DNA of 64,000 nucleotides from Flaccisagitta enflata (Eukaryota; Chaetognatha; Sagittoidea; Aphragmophora): NCBI GenBank assembly GCA_965153355.1, contig OZ231128.1, positions 52,204,001 to 52,268,000 of the forward strand, read 5' to 3'. Shown piece by piece: positions 35,890 to 47,431 of this stretch (position 1 is its first letter; each line of letters starts with the position of its first letter). The notes under the pieces were generated by a model. It saw only the letters and a program-made list of their open reading frames with translations, ran no database searches and was not told where the DNA came from. The position numbers and the translations under genes were made by a program.

Positions 35890-36300
35890 GAGTGTATCTA
35901 TGTTTGTTTGAGCATGCAAATAGAAAAAAACCTGTTTATGAGCATAGCTGCTCATCTGTGAGGGTGTTCTGGAAGATTCTAGCTCATTTAGCTCATTTAG
36001 CTCAGTTTCTTTTTTTATTTTAAATCTGATAAATGAAAGCAGATACAAAAAAGCATATCAGTGAGCATAACTGCTAATCTGTGAGGGTTTTTTAAGCATT
36101 TCAGCTCACTTAGCTCATTTAGCTCTTTTAGCTCATTTAGCTCTTTTTTTCTGATTCTTAATGGGATAAATAAATGTTTTGATGGGAGCATGTAAATACA
36201 AGAAAGCATGTCAGTGCCTGGTTGAGTGATTTTGAGCATTTTAGCTCATCTAGCTCAATTGGCTCAGTCCTTGTTTTCTCTGATTTTCAGTGCAATCAAT
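35890..36300. repeat. ~140-bp tandem repeat with AGCTCATTT subrepeats
   Basis: Three copies of GAGCATAGCTGCTCATCTGT..., TTTAGCTCATTTAGCTC, TTCTGATTTT; diverged. Confidence 0.75.
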
Positions 36301-36420
36301 ACATACAATTGCTTTTAATTTGATCTAATAGAAAAAAAGATTTGCAGTGACTAAAGACAAAAGCTTGGTGAAAAATGACTAACGCTTACGACTTTTTTCC
36401 TCACGGCGACAGCCGCCATT

Positions 36421-36545
<125 letters not shown>

Positions 36546-36563
36546 TTTGCCAGGGAGTCTTAC

Positions 36564-36737
36564 CTGCAAGGGAGTTGTGTATAATTCGGCTTTTTCAAGA
36601 GGCTGTACGGCCACCACATTGGGCTCATGCACTTTAGCCTGATGACTAACGTAATCGACGACGGCGATGAAGACAATAACGACAACAAAGACAAGCACGA
36701 CGACAAATTCTAATAAGCAAGGCTCCTTTCCTTGCAT
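36564..36737 (-). CDS. First coding exon with N-terminal membrane anchor
   Basis: The minus strand from ATG at 36737 reads 58 codons to a perfect donor (TTGCAG/GTAAGA at 36564/36563), phase 0. The peptide is MQGKEPCLLE, then about 18 aliphatic residues (VVVLVFVVVIVFIAVV), then a soluble juxtamembrane part, ...SHQAKVHEPNVVAVQPLEKA.... This is the usual start of a type II membrane protein such as a Golgi enzyme or sulfatase-like protein, but nothing fixes the family. The poly-Val segment is coded by mixed GTC/GTT/GTG/ATT codons, so it is less likely to be a microsatellite read through, although GTCGTC repeats contribute. An (ACT)n microsatellite lies in the intron 20 bp after the donor. The gene would be divergent from the one starting at 37974. 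Confidence 0.52.
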
Positions 36738-37392
36738 TTTGAGGCATTTCCCAGTTGTCAGCTGGCAGCTGCAATTATTTTCTCAAAATTCATGTACTCT
36801 CTCGATTCCCACAATTATAATGAATATTTACTTACAGTAATTACAGAATCACGTTGTATATTGATAAGGTGTATAAAAGCAGCAAACTTATTCTCCTGAT
36901 ATTGCTCCCTATGAAAAAGAATCAAAAGTAAAAGAACAGCCGCTTTGTCAAACAGAAATACGCTAAAGCAAAAGGTGCGTTTATAAAAAGTGAATTTAGA
37001 ATTCTAGAATTCAGAATTCTTTTCAAATGAACTGAAACATTATTTGCAGCTATCACATGAGCAAGAAAACGCTTCACTGGAAGAGCTTAGAAATGGGGTA
37101 TTACCCTGCACGTTCACAAATGTTTAGGGGGAAGCATTTTTTAATTTTCAAACAGAAGAAAGATAAGAAAATATTTTTTTATGATTTTTTCTGTAAGCTT
37201 TTTCCGCGCTCTTTTTCTTTCTTTATTTTAAAAGACTTTTCTATTTATAGTTTCCTTAAAAACGCTTGGGAGAGTTGTGTTTACAACAAAAATCAAGGCG
37301 CAGAATACCATGGAAACCACCGGACATAACTCTCTGAAATGTACCATCTTGGTTATACAGACATTTTTAAATGAGACCAAAAGGTATCTCAA

Positions 37393-37740
37393 CATGGATG
37401 TAGGGGAAGCCACGTCCACCACGTCCATGGACGTGGTAAAAGTCAGACTTGAAAAGCCAGTCGGTCTTGAATTAGAAAAGATTTTGTGTAGAAAAAAAAA
37501 AGAATTTTTTTGAAAACCTGTTTTAGAAGAGAAGTACCATTGAGTTCTGTTTGAAATGAGTTGAAAAAAGCCTTTAGATGGGAGTTTTTTTTTGTTCATG
37601 AAGGTTGCAAAATATAAAAAGTCCCAATTCTCTTTTAGTTTTCTCTGTTTACCCAAGACAGGCTAAGTCAGTCTTGAAACTCACTTGGTCTTGAAATTCT
37701 AGGTGGACGTGGCAAATTTTGGAGCTCCCCTACATCCATG
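37393..37740. mobile_element. hAT-like MITE with CATGGATGTAGGGGA ends
   Basis: Termini CATGGATGTAGGGGA / TCCCCTACATCCATG, plus inner arms containing CCACGTCCACC. Flanking 8-bp duplication TATCTCAA at 37385-37392 and 37741-37748. Length 348 bp, no coding capacity. Lies between the two divergent genes. Confidence 0.9.
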
Positions 37741-37973
37741 TATCTCAATGCCGATTCCGATAGCTGATGGCTGATGGCTGATAGCTGATGGCTGATGGCT
37801 GATAGCTGATGTTTCTTTTTTGGTGTTGGTGGTCCAGATCGTATAAAACTAATTGTGGGTTATCACTTTATGAATAAAATGTAGAATCATCCCGCCCTCA
37901 ACGCCCGTCGGCCGTCACTCACTCTGTTCTTCTATTTCACTTTTTAGTTTTGGATTGTTATATTTCCTCAAAG

Positions 37974-38027
37974 ATGGATTTCAAATTTATTGCCATCATT
38001 GCAGTTGCATCACTGTCTCTGGGGATG
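37974..38027 (+). CDS. Secreted Cys-rich prepropeptide, exon 1 (signal peptide)
   Basis: The exon starts at an ATG in AAAGATGGA and encodes 18 residues, MDFKFIAIIAVASLSLGM, which is a textbook signal peptide: one Lys, then a hydrophobic core and small residues. The donor ATG/GTAAGC follows directly and leaves phase 0. Upstream, 37920-37973 is pyrimidine-rich with a TTTTAG; no TATA box is obvious. The exon is followed by a 2.2-kb intron (38028-40253) that holds two family D foldback elements. I selected this frame because the exon 2 acceptor continues it in phase 0 as a typical prepropeptide. Confidence 0.68.
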
Positions 38028-38869
38028 GTAAGCTGATCCAAATGCTGATTCCGAGGGAGGGGGATACGTGAATTACTTACATGTGAATTCAATTTTGAAT
38101 TATAGTCTTTTTTTGTCTTTTTAGAGTGTTATAGGTCGTTGTAAGGAATGTAACAGCGGCAAAATAAAAAAACGGACGCCCAATTTTTCTTAATTGATTG
38201 AAAACCATCGATACTGTATACAAAAAAACCATGAGCATCTTAAACAGTTTTCAACAAGTTGGCCTGCAAAAAGTCCAGACCACAAACCAATCAAATTGTC
38301 ATTGAGTCGATAAAGAAGCTACAGTTGTGGCTGTGTCCAGGCTTAAGAAAATCGTTCTCTAGGCGTAGAAGAACATTACACCGTCTAACGTTAAATCATT
38401 TATTGGAAGCATGCTGAGGCTCACAGTAGCTATAGTTAATGCCCAGTAAATTCACACAAAATGCTAGTTGTGTTTTACAAATGTTTAAAGTATTAATTGA
38501 TGAATAAAAAGACTGTATTCAAACTTGTCTGTATACTTTTTAGCAAGATAGTAAATCAGATTGCAGATTATAACAGTACATTTTTTGTTTTACATGATCT
38601 ACAGAAGGGAAAAATCAAATAAATGAGACAAAATCCATGGTAAAAATGAAGTATTTTAACTTTCCTACAAGATGAACCTGTGCAGAGTTGACAGTCTAGC
38701 TTTATATAAAAGCTATATCAGTTCAAAGTTGATTAATCTGAGATGTTAGCAACCAGGTTTGAGATTTTTTAGTAGTTGTCTTCTAAGTATCATTACTTCT
38801 AAAGTTTTTAAGCTAGGATGTTTTGACACTGCTCAAATGGAAGATTTTTTTGAAGCTTTTGAAAACCTT

Positions 38870-39285
38870 CATGGATTTTCCCCCGTGCAAAATTCTGCCA
38901 TATTCTGCCAAATTCCGCCAAATTCTCCCAAATTCTGCCAATTTCTGCCAGTTCCTGCCAAACTCCGTCAAAAATCAGCCAAATCCTGCCGATTTCTGCC
39001 AAATTTTGCCAAATTCTGCTACGTTTTGCCATATTTTGCCAAATTCTGCCAAATTCAATCAAATTCTGCCAAATTCCACCAATTTCCACAAAATTCTGCA
39101 AAATTCTGCCATATTTTGCCAAATTTGGCTATTCTCCCCAGCTTATGGAAGGAAGAGGAGAAAATTCCGCATGTGAAAGCATAGATCATTGACCCCTTTG
39201 GGGCCGCTGCCCTGCATCCCCCCTCAATTTCAATCATAAACTATACCACTGACCATCTAATGCTTTTGTGACCACTGTATCTATT
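38870..39285. mobile_element. Family D-type element with ATTCTGCCAA satellite
   Basis: CAAATTCTGCCAAATTC repeats (about 240 bp), then GAGGAGAAAATTCCGCATGT, GGGGCCGCTGCCCTGC and the extended end ACTGACCATCTAATGC. Left arm missing. Lies in the intron of the 37974-40445 gene. Confidence 0.65.
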
Positions 39286-39415
39286 TTGCCACTGTTAAGT
39301 TTGAGATACTGTTGTTGGAGAATTGCGTAATTTGACTCTTTTAGAAATAGGGGGAAACAAATTTCCATTTATGCTAAGGGGCAATTTTTGCAAGTTAGGC
39401 CGTCTTTCGGCTGGG

Positions 39416-39873
39416 ATGATACTTTTTGGGTAGCGATCCTAAAGGGAACGGAGTCCTATAGAACACAGTGGGACATTTGTTTGTCTGTCCATTCATCCAT
39501 CCATCCGTCAACCCGTCAATTCATTTGTTCATTTGTCCATTCCCCCATTAGGCCGGTTAGGCCTGATATCTGCCCTCTCAGGGCTGAAATCTTCCCTTTC
39601 AGACCGGAAATCGGCCCTCTCAGGCCTGAGATCTGCCCTCTCAGGACTGAAATCTACCCTCTCTGACCTGAAATCTGCACTCTATGGCCTGAAATTGGCC
39701 CTCTCAAGCCTGAAATCTGCCCTCTTAAACCCGAACCCTGCCCTCTCAGGGCCTGAAATCTACTCCCTTAGGTTAGACATTAGCCCTTCCAGGCCTCCAA
39801 TCAGTACTCTCAGTCCTCATATAGCCCCCAGGATGAACGGATGGATGACCAAAAGTCCCCCTCTGTTCTACAG
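39416..39873. mobile_element. Family D foldback element
   Basis: Left ACTTTTTGGGTAGCGATCCT, GTCCTATAGAACACAG, interior CTCAGGCCTGAAATCTGCC satellite, right GAACGGATGGATGACC and CTGTTCTACAGGACCCCTT. In the same intron. Confidence 0.75.
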
Positions 39874-40253
39874 GACCCCTTAGCAAAAAATTAGCAAAAA
39901 GTTGATTTGATTTCCTACTGATTTCACTGGGCCTGGAAGAAAGTTAAGCAGCTTGTAAGTGAGAGAATTTTTTATTGATTGAACTGTCACAAATAAGAAT
40001 GAGATGAACTGTTTCAATATTGCCGCACGAGATGAACTGTTTCAATATTGCCGCGTAGAGGAGGGGCATAGTGGATATGCAACTAAGAATAAGGATTTGG
40101 CAAAGAAGAGAAATCCTAGGTCTACACTTTTTTTTCCAATCGGCGATAGTCCCCCTTATTGGTTCTGTAATCCTGTAGCGCTGTACTACCCTTTCCCAAC
40201 CGTCCTTAATCTTTTAGTTGTATGGGGCTAATTTTCTTTATTTGTTCGTTTAG

Positions 40254-40445
40254 GTTTCTTCGATTCAAGTGGACGACGAAAATCGCGTAGAAAAACGGCT
40301 TACCACCAAATGTTATGAAAGGGACGCCCCCATGGCCGGGGGAAACTGGAAACAGTTAGTAAAAAAGCCCTATCGGGCAGCATTGCGTCCAGACTGTGTC
40401 AGTGTCACTGTATGTAGGGATAAATGTGCTGTATGCGTGAGCTAG
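40254..40445 (+). CDS. Secreted Cys-rich prepropeptide, exon 2 (propeptide and mature peptide)
   Basis: Acceptor TTGTTCGTTTAG precedes 40254. The exon has 63 codons and a TAG stop at 40443-40445. It opens with a 15-residue acidic spacer ending in a dibasic EKR, a classic prohormone or toxin processing site. A predicted 48-residue basic mature peptide follows. It has five cysteines with spacing C-x27-C-x5-C-x3-C-x2-C, ending CVS. Four of the five are packed in the last 16 residues. AATAAA lies at about 40521, 75 bp past the stop. The architecture (signal, short acidic pro-region, Lys-Arg, Cys-rich peptide) is shared by many animal toxins, antimicrobial peptides and peptide hormones. I recognise no family, and the odd cysteine number suggests dimerisation or divergence. 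Total precursor is 81 residues. Confidence 0.68.
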   Translation, partial: VSSIQVDDENRVEKRLTTKCYERDAPMAGGNWKQLVKKPYRAALRPDCVSVTVCRDKCAVCVS

Positions 40446-40520
40446 ATTGAGAGATGGATGAACAGATCGATAGGACGGCGAGCACCCGAAGGCAAGATTT
40501 TGAGTGTCAACAGGGGTCAA

Positions 40521-40526
40521 AATAAA
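40521..40526 (+). terminator. Poly(A) signal AATAAA
   Basis: 75 bp after the TAG of the Cys-rich prepropeptide; a second AATAAA follows at about 40531. Confidence 0.55.
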
Positions 40527-40857
40527 AAATTTCATGAGAATAAAAATGAAATACAATAGTAAACAAACCATTAAAGTACATTATATTACATATTTCATTG
40601 CAAAATTTGCATTCATATAGGACAAAAGAGCAAGTATAGCTATAATTAACTAAATAATCTCCTAGGGAAATTTTCAAAATTTTATGTTTGTTCATTGATA
40701 GGAGGCTTGTCAAAATTATAACTTTGCATAGAGAATGAAACTAGTGGCGTTCGCCATATTGTGTTCCACGAAAACTTTATTGGGCATGAAAAAGAAAGGC
40801 AATAATTCATAAAACAAATCTAATATTGATAACCCGACAAATCTGTATCTAGATAAT

Positions 40858-41094
40858 GGCCGCCTGTGGGCGGCCTAACTACCACCTCACTGCCACCTAT
40901 AGGCACCCTCACTGCCGCCTGTGGGCAGTCCCACTGCCGCCTGTGGGTGGTCCCACTGCTGCCTGTGGGCGGTCCCACTGCCGCCTGTGGGCGGTCCCAC
41001 TGCCACCTGTGGGCGGTCCCACTGCCGCCTGTGGGCGGTCCCACTGCCACTTGTGGGTAATCCCACGGCCACTTTTGGGTGATCCCATTGCCAC
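40858..41094. repeat. 22-bp GC-rich satellite
   Basis: About ten units of CCTGTGGGCGGTCCCACTGC; each unit is itself partly palindromic. Abuts the 29-bp array directly. Confidence 0.9.
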
Positions 41095-41096
41095 AT

Positions 41097-42551
41097 CAGA
41101 AAATTCTGGGCTGTGTACTGTACATAGGAGTAAACTAGGTGGTGTGACGTACATCAAAGTATTCTGGGTTGCGTGACATATATCAGAGAAAACTGGGTGG
41201 TGTGACATATATCGGAGAAAACCGGGTGGTGTGACATACATCGGAGAATTCTGGGTTTTGTGACATACATCAGAGAATTCTGGGTTGTGTGACATACATC
41301 AGCGGAGACTGGGTGGTGTGACATACATCAGAGAATTCTGGGCTGTGTGACATACATTGGAGAAAACTGGGTGGTGTAACATACATTAGAAACTTCTGGG
41401 ATGTGTGACATACATTGGAGAAAACTGGGTGGTGTGATATACATCAATTTCTGGGCTGTGTGACATACATCAATTTTGGGGCTGTGTGACATACATCGGA
41501 GAAAACTGGGTGGTGTGACATACATCAGAGAATTCTAGGCTGTGTGACATACATCGGAGAAAACTGGATGAGACATACTTCTTAGAATTCTGGGCTGTGT
41601 GACATACATCGGAGAAAACTGGGTGTTGTGACATACATTGGTGAATTCTGTTCTGTGTGACATGCATCGGAGAAAACTGGGTGGTGTAACATACATCGGA
41701 GAAAACTGGGCTGTGTGACATACATCGGAGAATTCTGGGCTGTGTGACATACATCGGAGAAAACTGGGTGGTGTGACATACATTGGAGAATTCTGGGCTG
41801 TGTGACATACATCGGAGAAAACTGGGTGGTGTCACATACATCAGAGAATTCTGGACTGTGTGACATACATCGGAGAAAACTGGATGAGACATACTTCAGA
41901 GAATTCTGGGCTGTGTGACATGCATCGGAGAAAACTGGGTGGTGTAACATACATCGGAGAAAACTGGGCTGTGTGACATACATCGGAGAATTCTGGGCTG
42001 TGTGACATACATCGGAGAAAACTGGGTGTTGTGACATACGTCGGAGAATTCTGGGCTGTTTGACATACATCGGAGAAAACTGGGTGGTGTCACATACATC
42101 AGAGAATTCTGGACTGTGTGACATACATTGGAGAAAACTGGGTGGTGTGATTGACATCAGAGAATTCTTGGCTGTGTAACATACATCAGAAAAAATGGTG
42201 GTAAGACATTCATCTGAGAATTCTGTTTTCTGTGACATACATTGGAGAAAACTGGGTGGTGTGACATCCATCGGAGAATTCTGGGTTATGTGACATACAT
42301 TGGAGAAAACTGGGTGGTGTGACATACATCGGAGAATTCTGGGCTGTGTGATATACATCGGAGAAAACTGGGTGTTGGACAAACATTTGGGAATTCTGGG
42401 CTGTGTGACATACATCGGAAAAAACGGGTGGTGTGACATACATTGGAGAATTCTGGGCTGTTGGACATACATCGGAGAAAACTGGGTGGTTTGACATACA
42501 TTGGAGAATTCTTGGCTGTATGACATACATTGGAGAAAACTGGGTGGTGTG
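41097..42551 (-). repeat. 29-bp satellite array of family E, left block
   Basis: About 50 units of the same 29-bp repeat in reverse orientation (GAGAAAACTGGGTGGTGTG / GAGAATTCTGGGCTGTGTG + ACATACATCG). Local higher-order order is visible: blocks at 41680-41880 and 41940-42130 are near copies. Confidence 0.92.
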
Positions 42552-43505
<954 letters not shown>

Positions 43506-44270
43506 GTGGTGTGACATACATCAGAGAATTTTGGGCTGTGTGACATACATTGGAGAAAACTGGGTGGTGTGACATACATTGGAGAATTCTGGGTTGTGTG
43601 ACATACATCGGAGAAAACTGGGTGGTGTGACATACATCGGAGAATTCTGGGCTGTGTGACATACATTGGAGAAAACTGGGTGGTGTGACATACATCGGAG
43701 AACACTGGGTGGTGTGACATACATTGGAGAAAACTGGGTGGTGTGACATACATCGGAGAAAACTGGGTGGTGTGACATACATCGGACAATTCTGGGCTGT
43801 GTGACATACATCGGAGAAAGCTGGGTGGCGTGACATACATCGGAGAATTCTGGGCTGTGTGACATACATCACAGAAAACTGGATGGTGTGACATACATTG
43901 GAGAATTCTGGGTTGTGTGACATACATGAGAGAATTCTGGGCTGTGTGACATACATCGGAGAAAATGGGTGGTGTGACATCCATTGGAGAAAATGGGTGG
44001 TGTGACATACATCGGAGAATGCTGGGCTGTGTGACATACATTTGTAAAAACTGGGTGGTGTGACACACATTGGAGAATTCTGGGTGATGTGACATACATC
44101 GGAGAATGCTGGGCTGTGTGACATACATTTGTAAAAACTAGGTGGTGTGACATATATCGGAGAAAACTCAACTGCAAGTGTGACATACACGAACGAACGG
44201 ACGAACGAACGAACGGACGAACGGAGAAATCTGTGGAACTTTGGTGTTCCACTATCGTGGAACACAAAAA
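43506..44270 (-). mobile_element. Family E array, right block, with palindromic end
   Basis: The 29-bp units continue to about 44190, then GAACGAACGGAC repeats, GAAATCTGTGGAACTTTG, and the palindrome GTGTTCCACTATCGTGGAAC then AC. Same end as at 9620 in reverse. Confidence 0.88.
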
Positions 44271-44283
44271 CACAAAAATGAAG

Positions 44284-44328
44284 AACATAGCCGCCTTCTA
44301 CAATTGATTATGGAGGCGGCTATGTTTT
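44284..44328. repeat. Hairpin AACATAGCCGCCTT
   Basis: AACATAGCCGCCTT and AGGCGGCTATGTT separated by 16 bp; related to the GGCGATAGCCGCC repeat. Confidence 0.6.
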
Positions 44329-44861
44329 TGAAAATGCAAAATTTCTCTGCATTTGTCAGTCTTATAATTTTGACAGCAGCAATGAGATAAAAAGTGTAAG
44401 CATGATTTCATTGAAATCCCTGATTTTCTTTGCTGTTATCATGTGATTTGCTGATTTAAAGGTTCTTTTGAGGAAAGCTTGTGACAAATACATACACACA
44501 GAGTGTTTCTGGAGACAGTTTGTCCCATGAAAGTATTTGTGGCATCATAATTATTCAATCATAGTTGAAAAATGGTGCGAAACACTTGTTGCTACCTTCA
44601 GTTGCTCGCCGTCATAGACAGACTGCTGGAATTTTGGACAAAACCGTCAAAGACGCTTCTCAAAATATGTGTATCGATTTTTTGCTCCTGTATGTCTTCA
44701 TGGGCTCGCTCACTTCGCTCACTTCCTTGTGGGACAGCTGAAATTCATGTGTTTACGCTGAAAACGCGTTTCATGGGAACAATCGAGATTATTTTCATCA
44801 GTAGATTGAGTAGAAACACACCTATAGTACACTCACACCAAGTAATCTGTGACGTAAAACA

Positions 44862-44979
44862 GTGAGATTAAACCCCGAGATTGCTTGCAATCGCTCGGGT
44901 TTTGCTTGTGGTTGCTCGGGGTTGCTCGGGGTTGCTTGGGGTTGCTCGGGTTGGCTTGGGATTGCCTCAGGATTGCCTC

Positions 44980-45077
<98 letters not shown>

Positions 45078-45246
45078 GCTTTTTAGTAAAAAATTGAAGG
45101 ATTTCTGTCAATCCCAAGCAAACCCCGAGCAACCCCAAGCAAACCCGAGCAACCCCAAGCAAACTCCAAGCTCCGGGGTTTACTCGGGGTTTAACCCCAA
45201 GCAACCCCAAGCTACCCCAAGCAACCCCTGGGGTTTGATCTCACCC
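44862..45246. mobile_element. Palindromic satellite element (GGGGTTGCTCGG)n
   Basis: Ends GTGAGATTAAACCCC and GGGGTTTGATCTCAC are inverted copies. Between them, GGTTGCTCGGGGTTGCTTGG-type repeats run in one direction, then (GA)n-(TTG)n, then the same repeats in the opposite direction. A foldback element with a microsatellite at its centre. Confidence 0.6.
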
Positions 45247-45346
45247 CAGATTAGGGGGTGACTCATAGGTAAATTTTGTGGTAAAATTTTTTTTCCCGGA
45301 TATGGCTTCCCTTGAGTTGACCAGGTCTTGGATTCTCTTACTGCAA

Positions 45347-45454
45347 AACAAGGCCGTAAACACTACCGCCAGTCAAACCTCGAAAAATCAATTTTGTTAC
45401 CCACCGACCGATGGACCAACCGAGAGACACAGCATGTACTAGAGTTGCAACTAA
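45347..45454 (+). mobile_element. Family A element, first of a head-to-tail pair
   Basis: AACAAGGCCGTAAACACTAC start, CCGACCGATGGACCAACC, end AGAGTTGCAACTAAA with the loop lost. The next copy starts at once. Confidence 0.65.
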
Positions 45455-45657
45455 ACAAGGCCGGATACACGGCTACCCTAGTCGCATGCGGGTGGGCAGG
45501 AGCAGTGCTGGAGACGGTCACTAGGGCATCTTGGCAGGAGCCGTACGCGTACGCTCAAAAAGCTAAAAAACGCCGAAAAAGTAAAAAGGGGACCAACGGA
45601 CCGACCGACCGACCGACCAACCGACGGACCAACATAGCGGGGTGTAGAGTCGCGTAG
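45454..45657 (+). mobile_element. Family A element, second of the pair
   Basis: AACAAGGCCGGATACACGGC start, (CCGA)n array, GGGGTGTAGAGTCGCGTAG, then cut in the middle of the hairpin where an AAAAAGTCGAAGAGACG repeat begins. Confidence 0.8.
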
Positions 45658-46015
45658 TTTGGAAAAAAGTCGAAGAGACGAAGTCCCTTCGGTCTTTTTG
45701 AGTCCTACAGAGTTTTTTGGATTTCCCTTTTTCTCATGAAGCGTTTGAGAAAGTTGATAAGCTTTTGGGGCCAAATGAGACTACGCATGAAATTAACAGC
45801 TAAGAAAGAACTAAATCTCCTCTTTCAGATGACGCCAAGCAAAATTCTGTGCGATCGATAATTTTGGAGCTATGATTTTTTAAATCTTTATTTATTTCTT
45901 CAAATTTTTTGCATTTTTCCCAAAAACGAGGAATCAAGTTAGTTGAAGTCTATTTGAACTTTGAGATCTCCCAGGTGATGATTGTGCATCCTGGCAGCAC
46001 AGTCTCTCTCTCATT

Positions 46016-46205
46016 TCAACTCCGAACTCTATGAGAGGCATTTCCATCAGTTCATCCATCGTTCTGTTGGTCCATCTGTCTGTCTGAGTGAAAAAGTGGA
46101 AAAACAAGCGGTCTAGATGCTTGTGTGTAGGGTTGGGGTGTGGATGGGGGTTGGATGCCTCTGTCCACCTGTCCGCAACGATATTGTAACCCCGTGTTAC
46201 CTGTT
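46016..46205 (-). mobile_element. Family A element, B-type, decayed
   Basis: AACTCTATGAGAGGC start, TCCATCGTTCTGTTGG, then GGATGGGGGTTGGATGCC, CACCTGTCCGCAACGATATT and CCGTGTTAC end. Confidence 0.6.
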
Positions 46206-46293
46206 TTTCTCTGTTTCTCTCTCTGTCTCTCTCTCCCCCTCCCCCTCCTCCTCTGTCTCTTTCTCCCTCTCTTTCTGTCTGTCTGTCTATCTA

Positions 46294-46413
<120 letters not shown>

Positions 46414-46505
46414 TTTTTCTCTCTCACACTGTTTCCCTCTCTCATTTTCTCGAGCAGCATTTACGACTTTTTTCCTACGGCGATTAGCCGCCCTTATTGG
46501 TACGA

Positions 46506-46716
46506 GACTAAAAACTAGCCTCAAGTTGAGGACCGTTGGACAAGGGCAGTAATACAAAAAAACACTCACACGCCTTTATCCACTACCCAAACTGACTTAA
46601 AACCCCATAAAAAGACAAAGAGAAAAAACCCACTTATTTAAAAATGCGATGTATGTACGGACGGAATTACGGACCAACACAGCTAGGTTTAGAGTCGCGC
46701 GTCCGCGACTAAAATC
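46506..46716 (+). mobile_element. Family A element, decayed left end
   Basis: GAGGACCGTTGGACAAGGGC, then GGACGGAATTACGGACC, end GAGTCGCGCGTCCGCGACTA. Confidence 0.65.
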
Positions 46717-46771
46717 AAAAAGAGATAAAGATGAAAATGTCCCTCCGCTTCTGCAAAGTTTATGAATGATG

Positions 46772-46917
46772 AACAAGGCCGGATGCACGGCACCCCAGTA
46801 GCGGACGGTTGGGCAGGGGCAATAATGCCGAAACCGCTCCGAATCAAAAATGTTACGTGACGGACAGGCCGACCGACCAACAAGGCAAGCTCTAGAATCG
46901 CGTGTCCGCGACTAGAA
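46772..46917 (+). mobile_element. Family A element
   Basis: AACAAGGCCGGATGCACGGC start, GGGCAGGGGC, GACCGACC, end GTCCGCGACTAGAAA. Confidence 0.85.
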
Positions 46918-46938
46918 ATTGAATCGGTAAGATATGTT

Positions 46939-47159
46939 TGTTCATAACAGCAAATTCCGCTCCCAAACAAAATTGCTCATGTGACGAATCGGCATCTAAA
47001 GCACCCGTAGTAGAACAATTAAATCAACGTTTATTCTGTTTATGGAGGATTACATTGCATTATCCACTTTTGGAATCTTCATCAGATGATCCTGATGATG
47101 ATCCAGATGATCCACCTCTGATGATGATTCCCAAAGTGGATATTGAAAATTCAGGCTGA
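46939..47159 (+). CDS. Exon-like frame with CSC and Asp-rich tail
   Basis: After an acceptor-like TTCATAACAG the plus strand is open from about 46939 to TGA at 47157. It contains PKQNCSCDESASKAPVVEQL, later ESSSDDPDDDPDDPP and a short hydrophobic end. It sits 88 bp upstream of the 47248 exon, has a similar acidic low-complexity tail and could be an alternative or preceding exon; no good donor is seen. The opposite strand is also open here, so strand assignment is uncertain. Confidence 0.3.
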
Positions 47160-47247
47160 TTTTCTGTCTTTTGCGTAGTAATCTTCCCTAATGAGAAGAA
47201 ACTCTGAAAGAAACTTTGAAATTGATCATAATCTGCTCTTTTTCCAG

Positions 47248-47431
47248 GATATGCAATGTAAAACCTAACATAAAAGAGAGAGTTTGCAACAACAAAGGAA
47301 CATTTCCGCAAGCTTGCTGTTTGACTTGCGGCACCGGCGCCGATGTCGACACCAACACTGACACCGGCACCGACGCTGACGCCGAGGCCGAGGCCGAGGA
47401 CGTGGCCGAGGACGTGGCCGACGCCGAGTAG
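47248..47431 (+). CDS. Cys-rich exon with acidic repeat tail (ShK-like end?)
   Basis: A strong acceptor (CTGCTCTTTTTCCAG) precedes 47248. One base completes a codon, then 60 codons run to TAG at 47429-47431. The first half is Cys-rich: ICNVKPNIKERVCNN, then GTFPQACCLTCG. The F..AC..TCG ending resembles the C-terminal half of ShK-type domains, but the first half of that domain would have to be on an earlier exon. The second half is an acidic repeat (DADAEAEAEDVAEDVADAE) built on GCCGAG/GACGTGGCC hexamers, much more GC-rich than its surroundings. The +1 frame after the stop (to 47526) also looks coding (DDYQKAFCEMFEQRSAFKTP), so a frameshift in the repeat is possible. Confidence 0.45.

Noticed and set aside
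37228-37656. 142-codon minus-strand frame
   Set aside because: It runs through the 37393-37740 MITE and AT-rich flanks; chance frame.
41582-42526. A 314-codon minus-strand open frame
   Set aside because: 29-bp satellite; three frames are open because the unit has no stop in them. No gene-like ends.
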